Origin: Tenodera sinensis | Lineage: Eukaryota > Arthropoda > Insecta > Mantodea > Mantidae | Direction: 5' to 3' | Length of the DNA: 64,000 nt | Assembly: GCA_030765045.1 (NCBI GenBank) | Contig: CM060967.1 | Location: forward strand, 17,998,284-18,062,283 | Shown: piece by piece, positions 23,156 to 35,651 of the stretch | Position numbering within the stretch: the stretch's first letter is position 1 | Layout: the number at the start of each line of letters is the position of its first letter | The notes under the pieces: generated by a model | The model's input: the letters and a program-made list of their open reading frames with translations, nothing else | Told to the model about the DNA's origin: nothing | The model's database searches: none | Made by a program: the position numbers and the translations under genes

Positions 23156-24650
23156 CTACTATAGAACTCCAGTTATCTGGACCGCTTTGAGAAAAAAGTT
23201 GTTACAAAGTTAATTTTGTTCAACAATTACCACAATAGTTATAAAGTATTGAGCATTTCTTTATTATTCTAAAATTATTGTGTAGAAAATGTATTAAAAG
23301 ACAAAATCTTCCAGCAAACAATGAATACTTTAGTTGTGTGCATTATTTGGCTCATCCTGCTGTGAATAGTGCAGCAGCTACCTCATACAGAGGTGATGAG
23401 TCCCAGTCCATTAGTGCAGCCTATGCCAGTCTATTTCATGACCTTAACTAGACCTGTGCCTGTGTTTTAAGTTACCATGCACAAGTATGTCTTCTAAAAG
23501 CAAACATGTCTTATTGTTGGCAGACCAAATAAAAATCTTTAAACAATTAGACAAAGGAGTGAGTGGTAAGCAGCTATAGTCATTGTTAGGAATGAGGGCG
23601 GTTGCTCAATGGACAAATATCCAATGATGTCACAGTACATGTTTTCTAGCCAACCAGATGTAGCCTGTTTCAGAGCATGTGTGTGAGAGTATTTGTACAG
23701 TTTTACAATGAAATTAAGTAATTCCGAGCCTACAAGTTCACTCCATTGTGTGATGGTTAGTTCATTAACAGTTCCGAAGGCGGCAGAGGCAAAAAGCACT
23801 GCATTATTCACAGTCAAGCCAGGGGAATGATGCATGTGTACAAATGCTTCCTGAGGAAGATGGAGAAACAGTTGCAATGAAGCACTTCCCTTCTTTCCCC
23901 TACATGTGCCTCATCTGTCATAGTGCCATCGTTCCTGACAGCTACTATAGCTAAGATGTTTAGCAACAACTTTAGACATGAAAAAGAACAAGCCATCAAT
24001 TGAGGGGCCTCAGTGGACTGAGGGCCCATCCCAACAAGACTAAGTTATGAGAAAAAAATGTGTTTTGTTAAGATTTTATATAATCCCAAACAGAAGGGGC
24101 ACAAGTAAATAAAATTTGGTATATATGTTGTACATAAAATAAGCTCTCTACCTGCAAATGTTCAATGCAGTTTAGTGTTTTGTTTTTGAAAAAAGAGAAA
24201 TTACATAAACTGTACAGCTCCTTAATGCAGGTGTTTAGTAACTGAGACATTGGTATTACTGTAGTCTGAAGTAAGGCTCTCGCAAAATGACATATGGGAG
24301 GGAGGAATGGTTACAAATTTCATGTCTTTATACTTAGCCTTCTGCCATTGGGGTATTTTATGCTCAACAATAGCCCATGTTTAGTTTCCACTTCTCTTTT
24401 TGTAAGCTTATCGTTTCTTCTGAAGCCAAGTTGCGAGAATCAAATCTTATTTGCATAGCATTCAGTAGTTTTACAAAACAAAATTGAAATGCTTTTCTTA
24501 TATTTACTTTGTTTATCAACTTTTCTTTTAATGAACAAGTTTGTAAGAAGTTTAATATCTTCAGTCACCATTTCAAAACAATAAAGGGTTCTCCACTTGG
24601 CTTTTCCAAATAAGATCGCACCATTGTCCAGGTGTATAAACCACTTTTAT
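23156..24650. other. Non-coding, no gene supported
   Basis: A frame at 23539-23877 (minus) and others show no recognisable family. CCTGAGGAAGATGGAGAAAC at 23850 is reminiscent of PLE-type untranslated ends but too weak to call. Confidence 0.35.
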
Positions 24651-24654
24651 TTTT

Positions 24655-25065
24655 ACTTTCACTACTACATATAGTAGAGGAAGTATTGTATTCCACCCAA
24701 AAATTTGATGTCAAGATTTCACCGGAAATGTATGTTTTGGGATCCCTGAATAAAAAAAAAAAAGCATTTTTAGAAAAAAGTCTGTGTGTGTGTGTGTGTG
24801 TGTCAGTGTCAGTGTCAGTGTCAGTGTCAGTGTCAGTGTCAGTCTGTGGACAGCATAGCTCAAAAATGAAAAGTCACTTAAAAACCAAAGTTGATATCTA
24901 AGCTTAACATCTTTCAACAATGTGACATAAAGATTTTGAAGAAAATCCCTCCACTGCCCTTTACATGGAAAATTTTTTGAAAATTTTGATGTTCTTGAAA
25001 ATGTCTCTAACAATTTTGATTATAATATTTTAGATTTTTATTTAGATATTTTCATGGTAAGCGCA
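24655..25065 (-). repeat. R1 repeat with a GTGTCA microsatellite
   Basis: Minus-orientation R1 from the terminal hairpin inward, ending at about 25065. Within it, (GT)n (24784-24803) passes into six GTGTCA units (about 24803-24842), expanded from the GTGTGTGTCTGTC stretch that other R1 copies carry there. Confidence 0.75.
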
Positions 25066-25289
25066 TAAAGCACATGAAACCAAAAGGCTCTGTATCAGTT
25101 GCCGCCAGGACTAACAGAGTATCACAGCTATGCCACTGACGATGTTTGATGCACCTTCGGGCAAAATGTCTGATGTCTGGAAGATTTTCCATAAGATGCC
25201 TGGATAATCATTTTCTATTTTTAATAACTGAAGTTAAGCCACAGATTCAATTTTGAGTTTTCCAGTTCAAATCTAGACTAGACCATCTT

Positions 25290-25450
25290 ACTGATGTGAG
25301 GCCTTTTTCAGGTTTTCTTCAGTTCTCATAACTGGCCATTGGCAGGGCAATATCCTCAACATATGCTTGGAGCATTTCCTTCTCCAATTATCATTTCATT
25401 TATATGCAGTGCCCACTGCCTGTGGTGCCATATGCACTAAAATTGGGTAT
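25290..25450. repeat. Repeat D, copy 1
   Basis: Shares TTTTCTTCAGTTCT, ATTATCATTTCATTTATATGC, a TGCCTGTGGTGCC-like run and a CACTATTTAAAAAAA end with 26390-26570. The two copies flank the R1 copy at 25457-26308 in the same orientation. Confidence 0.5.
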
Positions 25451-25456
25451 TCAACA

Positions 25457-26308
25457 CTATTTAAAAAAATCTGATGTGTTGCACTCACATGAATTTCTCT
25501 ACTCTTGTACTAACCTATATCTTATACCTATATCTTCTTCGTGTTGGTTGAGATAAGCATTTGTACAAATTATCTTATTGCTTATTTCCCTGTAAGTAAA
25601 AGGGGAATATTAGAATACAGTAGGCTTTGAGCAATAGTCAAATATTTAAAGCTTGGAGATCCCGTTCTCTTTGCACGCTCAACACATAAAAAATGTACAA
25701 CGATGTTCCACTTCACAAAAGTTTTAAGTTTTACAAAACTGACACAACTAGCAAGGAATATTTCCGAAATGGTTCACTCTACAAAAAAATGTATTTGTAC
25801 ATAAATTGTGTATTTTTAGTGAGATCTGCAATTTTTGTACAGTAAAATTTTGTCCTATCTCTTATGGTTTACGAGTTATTCAAAAGTCATCCAGAGTAAA
25901 CAGACTACAGGGGCTATAGCCAGAAAATTCAGAATATACATTGTCATAAAACTATCTCAAACACAAGACATTTTAATCAAAATCATTAAGAGCCATTTTC
26001 AAGAAAATCAAAATGTTCAAAAAATTTTCCATGTAAAGGGTCGTTTAGGGTGGGGCTATTTTCTTCAAAATCTTCGTGTTGCATCCTTGAAAGACATTAA
26101 ACTTAAATAACAACTTTGGTTTTTAACCAACTTTTCGTTTTTGAGTTATGCTGTCCAGAGACTGACACACACACAGACCTTTTTCTAAAAATGCTTTTTT
26201 TTTTTGGATTCAGGGGGTCTCAAAACATATGTTTTCGGTGAAATCTCAACATCGAATTTTTGGGTGGAATACAATACTTACTTCTACTTGCAGTAGAGAA
26301 AGTAAAAA
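25457..26308 (+). repeat. R1 repeat, reference copy
   Basis: A complete copy from TCTGATGTGTTGCAC to GCAGTAGAGAAAGTAA. Landmarks: GGTTCACTCTACAAAAAAAT, AAAAGTCATCCAGAGTAAAC, CCATGTAAAGGGTCGTTTAG, GAGTTATGCTGTCC, GGATTCAGGGGGTCTC, TTTTTGGGTGGAATAC. No meaningful protein. It may be a non-autonomous element; the terminal hairpin and subterminal inverted repeats recall Helentron-type ends, but no hallmark is decisive. Confidence 0.7.
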
Positions 26309-26389
26309 TGTATCCCATAGCAGTGACACCAACATCTAGGCTAAAGTGTAATGGGTAAGACTCACTGCAGTTCTAATTTGATGGGTCTA

Positions 26390-26570
26390 TCCTCAATGAC
26401 AGGTGTTTTTTTCAGATTTTTCTGTTCTTGTAAGTAGCTAATGCCAGGGAAGAACCCCAAACTTAGGCCTGAAATATTTCCTTTCCAGTTATCATCATTT
26501 CATTTTATGTATCACCAGTGCCACTGCTTGTGGTGTCGTAAGAAGTAAGAGCTGGTGTTCCACACTATTT
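26390..26570. repeat. Repeat D, copy 2
   Basis: See 25290-25450. Ends CACACTATTTAAAAAAAG. Confidence 0.5.
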
Positions 26571-26599
26571 AAAAAAAGAAATATGGATTGAACCAGGTA

Positions 26600-26832
26600 G
26601 ATCCTGTGAAGTGCTTCTCATTCACACTGTTTACTGTGGCCTACTGATTCCAAGGTTGCAGGTCCAAATCTGGTCCAGACCGGTGGTTTTTAAGTGTGCT
26701 TAAAAAGACAGCTGCATGTCAGTAGATTTACTGGCATGTAAATGAACTCCTGTGCGACAAAATTCCAGCACACCAGCGATGCTGAGGTGATCCTAGCAAT
26801 TCACAGCGTCGTTAAACAACAAAATATTTATT
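26600..26832 (+). mobile_element. SINE-C copy
   Basis: A degenerate tRNA-like head (GGTCCAAATCTGG in place of box B), then a body with GATTTACTGGCATGTAAATG, AACTCCTGTGCGACAAAATT, CCAGCACACCAGCGATGCTG and a GCGTCGTTAAACAACAAA end. The body matches, from memory, a tRNA-derived SINE body common in hemimetabolous insect transcripts. Confidence 0.65.
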
Positions 26833-27034
26833 TACTGTTTACTGAGCCATTCAAATGAAGTAGTATTGAAACCTAACATGTAGATGAGCTTATCATTATG
26901 GAGTAGCTAAAATTCTTTTTAGAAAGCTTAGGATAATGTTTTGCACATATACCAAAATACAACTTTTCTCACAAATACATTAAAGAATGTTGAGTACCTT
27001 GATAAACAATATCAGTGCACTATCATTGTTTTAA

Positions 27035-27395
27035 GATCAGTGGCCGAGCAGTACTGTTCACTTATCACTAAGGTGGACTGGTTCGATCCCAGGGACTGGC
27101 ATATGGTATTTGTGGTAGTTGAAAAAGCATCTGGGTGGGTTTCCTCCAGGTTCTCCAGTTTCCCTTGTCACTCATGTTATACACTGTTTCATCATCACCT
27201 TTCGATTCATCTATTTTATCTACATTTTATATCCTTTTTCTCACTCTCATTCCAGGTGCTGGACACTGTCCAGTCCATAGGTTCATTTGCTCTCCAACAG
27301 GCATCTGACCCTAGGCACAGATTTGTAAGTCCTAGGGGGTGTCAGTCCTGTATATGGGGAGGGTAATCAGATAGAGAAAGAAAGAAAAATATTGG
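27035..27395 (+). mobile_element. SINE-B copy, long form
   Basis: A damaged head (AGTGGCCGAGCAG; GGTTCGATCCCAGGGAC), the TGTGGTAGTTGAAAAAGC body, CTCCAGTTTCCC, CTTTTTCTCACTCTCATTCC, then CAACAGGCATCTGACCC, TTTGTAAGTCCTAG and GGGGAGGGTAATCAGA plus (AAAG)n. Confidence 0.78.
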
Positions 27396-27399
27396 CTTC

Positions 27400-28160
27400 T
27401 GAAACTCTTAAAACACACAAGTAACCTTTTTTCGAACCTAGTTAGATAGCAGGCACATAGTATGGGCAAAAGTGAGGTAGGGGAAAGTGGCATTGCCAAT
27501 GTATGAAATGCAGGGAAATGTCAGCAAATAGATTTTTGCGCACTTTTAACACTATGTTGCACTGTTCTATACCACAAGAATACACCTTTAGGAACAATAA
27601 TTGGCACACGTTTTATCTAAGTGTCTGTAAACTGCACTTGAAGCAAGGTGCGCATGATTGTATTGCAAATGCCAATATTGGTAACTGCTTGATAGGAGAG
27701 GGATAGAAGGAGCAGGAAAAAAACGCTCCCATGATGCCTTGGGTGAAGCGCATCTGTATAATTTTGTCCAATTCAAGTTTGTGCACTGTTCCTAGTGGTG
27801 TATTCTTAATACCTGTGCAACAAAATAGTGCAAATAATGTTAAAAGTGCACAACAATCCATTTGAAGTATTTTGGTAAATATGAAACATTATCCAAAGCT
27901 TACCCCAATGTTAACTTAAAACTTTTGAAGCTCCGGGTTTCATAGTTAACCATTATTAGGTCAAGCAATGATTACATACTGCTGTTCTAAGCACGCTGTG
28001 CGTAGGCTTAAGCTGCAAAAGCAGCACCGTAATCTGCATAAAAATTTTTCAGTCTGATTCTAACAGAAGAGCAAAAAATCCTCCAAATGGACTGCACTGT
28101 TTTGGCCTCTCAGCATTCTTGGCATTCATTGTTATCTACTGCTATCACAGAAGGGTGTAG
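27400..28160. other. Non-coding, no recognised feature
   Basis: Short chance frames only. Confidence 0.35.
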
Positions 28161-28165
28161 ATGAA

Positions 28166-28984
28166 ACCATACATTGTTACTTTCTCTACTGGTAAGTAGA
28201 GGAAGTGTTGTATTCCACCAAAAAATTCGATGTCGAGATTTCACCTGAAATATGTTTTGAGAGCCCCTGAGTCCAAGAAAAGCATTTTTAGAAGAAGGTC
28301 AGTGTGTGTGTCTGTGTACAGCATAACTCAAAAACGAAAAGTTGGTATTTAAGTTTATTGTCTTTCAAGGATGCGACACGAAGATTTTGAAGAAAATAGC
28401 CCCACCCTAAACTATCCTTTACATGGTAAATTTTAATTTTCTTGAACATGGCTCTAACGATTTGATTAAAATGCCATATCTGAAATATTTTTATGACAAA
28501 TGAAATATATATCTTGAATTTTCTGACTATAGCCTATGTAGTCCTGTTTACTCCGGATGACTTTTGCATAACTCGTAAACCATAAAGATACACCAAATCT
28601 TACTGTAAAAAAACTGTAGATCTTGCTAAAACACACAATTTATGTCCACATAAATCTTTTTGTAGAGTGAACCATTTTGCAGATGTTCTTTGTTATTTGT
28701 ATAAGTTTTGGAGAGCTTAATACTTCTGTCAAATGGAACATCACCGTTCATTTTTTTATATGTTAGGCATGCAAAGAGAATGGAATATGAAAGCTTTAAA
28801 AGATTTTACAATCGCTCAAAGCCTGCTGTATACCCATATTCCCATTGCATGTGCAAGAAAACAAGCTTAAAATAGTTAGTGCAAATGTTTATCTCAACGA
28901 AGAAGATAGAAGAATGAGTTTGTAAGATTGGTTAGTACAAGAGTAGAGAAAGTAATGTGAGTGCAACACATCAGATTTTTAATA
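28166..28984 (-). repeat. R1 repeat, near full length
   Basis: From TTACTTTCTCTACTGGTAAG (terminal hairpin) to GAGTGCAACACATCAGATTT. Co-linear with the complement of 25457-26308 throughout. Confidence 0.7.
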
Positions 28985-29289
28985 CTACTTTTAAAGGCTT
29001 TACTAACCAACTTTATGAAAGAAGATGCTGAAACCGATCGTCATCCATACATTTTGGCACCTCTTTAGGAATGTCATTTGCCACGTTCAAAAAATACTTT
29101 TGTAAAAACTTGTTCACAGAGTAGCATTTTTATAGTAGTTTTCTGTGTGTAAAGGCATGCTACCAATTTTATTTTTACTTATTTTCATATTTCACAGCAT
29201 CATGTTCTGTAGCAGTAACTGACACATTTTTGAGGTTATTTTGAGTCACTTATTTACACACACCTTCACTACTAACTGCTTTTTTAAAG
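28985..29289. other. AT-rich spacer
   Basis: No gene seen. The 3' end of the adjacent minus-strand Penelope-like element may reach into it (AAGCGGAAACGTTTTCAGG at 29288). Confidence 0.35.
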
Positions 29290-30275
29290 CGGAAACGTTT
29301 TCAGGACCATTCGATCCCATCATCAGCCGTTGGGTGACTGACGTTATCCTCTTGTTCCTTTTCTCTGCTGTCTCTATTCTGCTGCCATCTGGTGTTAGGG
29401 TTGCAGAGCTTTAACACTTCGTTCAATGCTGGTATTTCGAAATTAATAACTTTATTACTGTTTTTGATGATGTATATTTTTTCCCAAATATTCAATTCTA
29501 TTGGTGAATTAATAGATTTTAACAGTTTTATATTAAGGCCGATGTTGTGGTTTTCAGTCCAAAAATGATGTGCCACAGCAGACTTTTCAATTTGTTTTAA
29601 TTTTGTTTCTTTGGTGTTCCTTAAGTCTTATATCCAAATTTCTCTTTGTTTTCCCTATGTAGCTTTTGTTGTTGTAGTGTTTAACGCCCGCTTTTACCAC
29701 TACGGCACCGCAGGCGGTGACACTGATGATACATGGAATGAAGATGGAGCACCGGTGGAATGAGATGGTGGGGGAAACCGGAGTACCCGGAGAAAACCCG
29801 CCCTGACGCCGCTTCGTCCACCACAAATACCACATGCGGGTCCCTGGGATCGAACCCGGGCCGCCTAGGTGGTAGGCGAGCGCGCTAACCGCTCGGCCAC
29901 GGCACCGCCCATGTAGCTTTTGTCACAACTATTACAGTTGATCTGGTAAATCCCCGATTTTTTATTGTATGGGATGGTATTGTTTAGTGGCTTATTAAGC
30001 AGGTTTTTTAAACTGTATTGGTTTTGCGGTGCTAGTTTTATGTTTAGTTTCTTGAAGATTTTTTCAAATTTTCTGAAGGCCCAGGGATGGTACGTGAATT
30101 TCTTAAATTTCCAGTTGTTTGTGAGTGGTGTTAATGTAGTGGTTTGCGAAATTATCTTGAGCTTTTTTGCATTTTTTGACATGTTCCTAACGGTGACTGG
30201 GTTGAATAAACTGACACATTGCTTATTCAAGAGAAGTTCCACAAACTTCTCGGTGTACGGATGCAATATACTTCT
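29290..30275 (-). mobile_element. Penelope-like element 3' half, split by SINE-B
   Basis: On the minus strand: an RT C-terminal part (HPYTEKFVELLLNKQ at 30263, FTYHPWAFRKFEKIF, LKNLLNKPLNNTI), then KKSGIYQINCNSCDKSY to the SINE, resuming at 29669 with SYIGKTKRNLDIRLKEH (GIY-YIG endonuclease), and ending with HHFWTENHNIG and NIWEKIYIIKN. These frames are nearly undamaged apart from the SINE. The 5' two thirds of the RT are missing. Confidence 0.88.
29670..29910 (-). mobile_element. SINE-B, well-preserved copy with 13-bp TSD
   Basis: 241 bp between exact copies of ATGTAGCTTTTGT (29657-29669, 29911-29923). On the minus strand the head reads GCCGTGGCCGAGCGGTTAGC (box A) and GGGTTCGATCCC (box B). 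The body has CATGTGGTATTTGTGGTGGA and CGGGTTTTCTCCGGG; it ends in an ACAAC-rich tail. GC-rich relative to its surroundings, hence young. It breaks the PLE endonuclease between SY and IGK. Confidence 0.92.
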
Positions 30276-30279
30276 TTAT

Positions 30280-30925
30280 ATTTGTTGTATGGTGCGACTT
30301 ACCACTGTGTGAAAATGTTTTTCTACATATTCTTCACACTGCTTTGTTATTATGAGGAAATAGCTTATTGGAATACCCCAAAAAATCAACTGACATTTTT
30401 CCCCCATTATGGTGCAGTCTGGTTGTATTTGGTGATATTCCATCTGTTACGTCACATTAGTACCGCCAACTGTTCGTAAAATATAATCACAGTAAAGCTA
30501 TGGCCATAGCTGGTGTTATTGCATCTCTTATGTTGCTACAGAAGCCCTATTTTTGAACCCATTGCAAAGAAGCCAACCGATCTGTCCTAAAGCAAAATTC
30601 TGTTTAAATGCCATATTGATCTGAGGACACCATTGTATTGCTCATGTATGTGTGGTTTTGTCTTCAATTGTTTTAGAACAGTTTATGCAGTTATACTTAC
30701 CATTGTTATTTTGTGTTTGCAACACAGTAGTATTTTAAGTATATTACAATCTTTAGCATTCAGAAGTGATTTAATCCTGAAGTGTTATTGCAGAACAAGA
30801 TTTGCTGAAGATGAGTAGGTTCATCATGTGTTGTGTGGTAACGATGTTCAAGTATTGTTATTGTTTGACAGCTTGTTACTTTACCCTGTGATATTTGAGG
30901 TTAGAAATGTTTTTATTATATAGTT
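30280..30925. other. Non-coding, no recognised feature
   Basis: No supported frame beyond chance. Confidence 0.35.
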
Positions 30926-30934
30926 TGACAGTAA

Positions 30935-31213
30935 GTGCTCGCCTACCACCTAGGCAGCCAGGTTCGATCCCAGGGACCCACATGTGGTATTTGTGGTGGA
31001 TGAAGCAGCGCAAGGGCAGGTTTTCTCCAGGTGCTCCAGTTTCCCCCGTCACTCATTCCACCAATGGCTCCATTATCACCTTTCCAATCATCGATTTCGC
31101 CTGCATTTCATATCATCCTCTAGATTCCTGTGCTCCTAGACAGGCATCTGACCCTAGGCAATGGCTTGCAAGTCCTACATAAGGGGAGGCTAATCAGGAA
31201 AAGAAGAAAGAAA
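30935..31213 (+). mobile_element. SINE-B copy, head partly lost
   Basis: Starts inside the head (GCTCGCCTACCACCTAGGC; GGTTCGATCCCAGGGACC), keeps CATGTGGTATTTGTGGTGGA, TTTTCTCCAGGTGCTCCAG, GACAGGCATCTGACCC, CAAGTCCTACATAAGGGG and an AAGAAAG tail. Confidence 0.82.
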
Positions 31214-31215
31214 AT

Positions 31216-34200
31216 TTCACAGTACTGCTTCTTGGTGTAATGTCGGCCATACTGAATTCTTGGGAACTGCCTATATGCTGTTTCTCCTATAGTACTATCT
31301 ACTTCAAAATATTTATGGAAATTAGTCATACAGTGTATCTGTAAAGTAAGTTTGTGAACTGAGATTGACTTCCAAAACAAACACACAGAACAAAATAATA
31401 AATATTTGCATGTGCTGTACTATCTCATGTTTAAAGTTCTGATTTGTTTCTGCTGGATTCATACATTTTGGCCACTAGAGTAACTGCAAAACAGGAATGA
31501 ATATAAGGCAGGGCTAGGTCTGGCTGGTCTATCGCTGACTAGCCAGTGAGATATGTGTGATGTTGTACAATTAAACACGCATACAGGATTGCTGAGCCAA
31601 ACTACTGCTAATTTCTTTGTGCACTCAAAAGAATACAAAGTACAGAGTTATTTTGTTTTCCCGATTTCACAGAACTACTTTTTCTCAGGGTGACTGTCCA
31701 AACCCCATATGTTCGTGAATATTTCTGTTTTTTTTTCTGGCTTCCGTGGTGTTTTTTATATAGAATTTGAGGATATGTTTGTATTATAACTACAGTATCA
31801 TGGAGGTTTTAACTTGTTTACACGTACTATGGTTTTAATGTGACAAAGACAGTCAAATCTTCAATCCTTGTCACCCACTCGCTGGGTAACTGGCAATGCC
31901 AAAAGAGCAACATCACTGTATTGGCTAGGCCTATGTTTATTCTTGTTTTGTAGCTACTCTAGAGTAAGTAGATGTTATGACCAAGAGCGTCAGCAAAGCA
32001 GGCCACTACAAAAACGTGAATTATTGCATCAGCTAAAGCTTCTTCCTTCACATTTCAATTAACGCTGTATGTCACATGAATACCTCTACTCTTCAATGCA
32101 GTCAAAGTCTATAATGAACTATAGCTCAGCAACTCTTTGGGGACATGTGCAAGGCAATAATGTAAACTTTTAACTTCTTTAATTCAAACACAACTTTTAA
32201 TAATGCAAAACTAAAGGTTAGAGATTTCTTCCGGGCTTAAAAGCCGTGGTCTGCTGGAGTTTTGAGGTTCAGACATTTCATCCACACCTGCGGTAGACAT
32301 CATCGGTGGCGTAGTCTGAGTCTTCTTGGTGAAGGTTCAGTTACAACAGAATCATTTATGACTGGAGGTGCTGTATTTATATGTGGGTCCCAGCCGTGAA
32401 AGCTTCCGACTACTTATGCAAAACTAAAATTTTAAAAGTATTGAAGGTTTATAAAGTATTACACATACTTTGATATCACTGAGTATCGAGGTCCCATCCT
32501 TAATAATAATATACTTATGAATATCTTGGACAAAATAAATCTCTGAAAGAAAGAACAAGAGCCGTGGACTTCAACATATAACAGAAAACAAACAACATAA
32601 ATGAAACCAGTTAGCATTTGCTGAAGATCTTAATAAATGTAAAATTGAGTTAAATTGTGCCACTAGTTATAGCTAAATTTTTCTAAAATTATAAATTTGC
32701 TTGATTGAACATCTGTACAACAGAGCAAAACTGTCAACAGCCTGTCTCGGTTTTGCTAATGCAAAAGGCGTGCACAGTTGCATTTTAAATGGCGACAGTT
32801 AATCTTGCCAAGGCAAATACGCATTATGGCAGTTATTAAATCAGCAGCTGTAAAAACATCTTTTGATAATTTTACAGGAATAATTCCTATTTTTCCTTTG
32901 CAAGTTTTATTCTTAGTCACTGTAAATGAAAGAATACATCTTTCTGAGGGTTTTCATCATATACATGGTGTCTAGCAAAATTTGAAAACCAAATTCAAAA
33001 TGATTTACAGGATTTTTCAAGATGAAAAAATTACTTTTCAAGAAGACACGGTAACTTATAAACAATACTGTGAAAGACCTCAACATGGTACATGAAAGTA
33101 ACGTAAGATACATGGTATATATACACGAGTTAAAATTTAGAAAGAAACTCCATAGTATATTCTCTTTAAAGACATTGTTTACCACAACCCCATTTATATA
33201 TGTAGCTAAATAATTGAGGATGCAGTATGATGTAGGCTACCTCAAGTCCAACTTTTTTATTTGAGAAATCAGTAATTCTGGGAAATACTGTAAATCTAAG
33301 GATTACGCCAATTATTAAAAAGGTAATCAGAATAAAACATGGAATATAATCCTTATTATGAACAATATTCTTTCTAGGGAACACTTTTTTTTTTTTTAAT
33401 CAATAAGATGTTACCAACGCATCTTTCCGTTTTTCTAAGGCTTGTATAAAAATACAAGTACACGAGCTCATGAGCAAACCATAGTGCTGCTGGCGGGTTG
33501 TGTTTGTGTAGCTTCGACCTTGGTTGAGAAGAGCACTGTGGAAGACTGGCAGAAGTCACGTGCAAGTGTGTCAATGATTCCACTGTCATATCCCTGAGCA
33601 ACATGTAACTCAAGGGTGTGAGTGTGACCTCAGAATGTAGCATTGAAGTGTTTAAGAAAAATTCAAGGAGAGTTTTTGAAAATGACGGTGAACTCCAGGT
33701 TTTCAATGTGCAATTTTAAATTCAAGGTGATTTCCAGTGTGCTAGACTCCATGCATATATACTTTCGGTCACAACTACAAGAATATATCTTCGTTTTTAT
33801 GAAATATCCAAGTAACTTATGATTTATCAGGAAGAAAAAAACAAATAGTGAGGCATCATAATTATCCTAATATTGCATGTATGAGACTATAGATTTAACT
33901 TCAAAAATTCTGTTTTATTCACATGAGATATTTTCAAAGTACAGAACTTTGAAAGTGGAAAGCTAAGAATAATCCAAAACTATAAACTGTTTGCATAGGT
34001 AGTTTCATAAAAACGACAATATTCAGTGTTTTTGATTCAAAGTTTTAAAACATTTCAAGCATACTAGTCTATTGTTGTGCTTACTATTGTCAAATGAAGC
34101 TTGGATGGCAGCCACTATGCTGTTGAATGAATGGAATGTAAAGTGACATCACAATTTCAGGCTTTCCACTGCGTATCTCACCAACACATCATTTGACTTT

Positions 34201-35040
34201 AGCAATGTCACACTCTTGTATCTCTTCTAATATAATGTCTTAAAAAGTAAAATATGCAACACGAATAATAAAACTGATTACGAGAGTCATGTTTAATGCG
34301 TTTTGCAAATTTGACAATTTATATTCTCAGAAATATAATACAATATTATATTGAATGCCAAAGAGGATAAGAATATTTTCAAAATTCTTAAGCAGGGATT
34401 ACAATGAACTTCAGGAAATGTGATTTAACCTAATGTAACGAAATTTAAGAGTTTAGCAGTGTCAAACTTTTCCTTTTCGTTACATTGAGTTTGATGCCAC
34501 ATGATAATTTGAACCAATTGGAGTGAAGCAGTAACATGAAATAATAAAAACAACTTCCAGAGTGATCCCCATTATCTTTACATCCTATCAAGGTAAGTTC
34601 ATTGTAATCCCAGTTTTATGCCTGAAACAAAGCATTGTGTGATGCTCCTCATACTGTTTTGAATTTCCTACAGAACTTCTGACTATTCAATTCGAGTTGC
34701 ATCAGTTACCTGCATTTGTCTCCTTAAAATATGCCTATTAACTGCTCTAAGTTTCAAAGGGTAAATGGCATTAATAACTTCACTTTTCTATGCCTAATTT
34801 ATTCAAATTAAGAACTGTACAACAGTGATAATGAAGACCAGGCACATATTGTAGTGGATAATTACAATAAGAGCATTCTGTAAACTGAGGACATTAAGGA
34901 TGAGGAATAGCAACAACCCAAATTATACAATTCTATTCCATCCACTTGGCAACTCAGCTCAAGTCTACATATGGGGGAGGGAAATTTTATATTCTCTGTA
35001 AAGTAAATGTATACAAGATAAAGTGGTATAAATTCTTATG
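31216..35040. other. Gene-free intergenic stretch
   Basis: No conserved coding frame. 32225-32425 (complement: GATGTCTACCGCAGGTGTGG) resembles a repeat tail also hinted at near 15570 (GCCGTGAAAGC), family uncertain. The rest is unique-looking AT-rich DNA. Confidence 0.4.
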
Positions 35041-35651
35041 AAAAGGTGGATGTTAACATTATTGCAAGAAAACAGAAGCATATGCATAAACTGTATTCTT
35101 ATTTTACATCTAAACCTGGATGGTTAAAAGTGCCAGCATTAGGCCAATCAAAAGCATATAAAATTTGTGGTGGGTTGTCTTACTTGCCAACTAAACTTTG
35201 GCATATGCTTTACACAGCTCTGGAAAAAGCACAATTCCAATCCAAGCAGTAACAGAATCACAATCACCAGTGTAATGTAAGAATGGTCAAGGATGTAAGA
35301 CTGCAAATAGCTTTACTCAAATCTCGGAATTATATACTTTAAAATTTCAAAGTATCGACTGCAAATCAAGTAGATATTTTGGTCTTAGCTCATTAATGAA
35401 TACTGACCATACTTTACCTACTAATTTGCAAACAATGTATATGTTTTGTTCCTGTTCTAGACAAATCTTCAAGAGCCCTGCACGAGTTTAATGTTAAATT
35501 TCCATAACAAAGAAAAGATTAAGCTCATTAGGTTTCTAATGCAAATTATTCACAGGCTTGATTTTCGATACTTCAGTTCTCTGAAGGAAGGAATAATTCA
35601 CTTTTAACATAACCAATGCAGGGCCCTAACCTTGGTAACAGTATTTCCGCA
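35041..35651 (-). other. Probable Ubc13 3' UTR and downstream flank
   Basis: Lies directly after the Ubc13 stop on the minus strand. An ATTAAA (complement of TTTAAT, 35487-35492) is a weak poly(A)-signal candidate. No oligo-A stretch directly follows the coding region, which argues against a recent processed copy. Confidence 0.4.

Noticed and set aside
24632..24901. Possible protein with a VSVSVS repeat
   Set aside because: Translation of the GTGTCA microsatellite inside an R1 repeat.
25457..26308. R1 as a definite Helitron/Helentron
   Set aside because: The hairpin and subterminal repeats are suggestive, but no canonical end, insertion site or Rep/helicase partner is visible.
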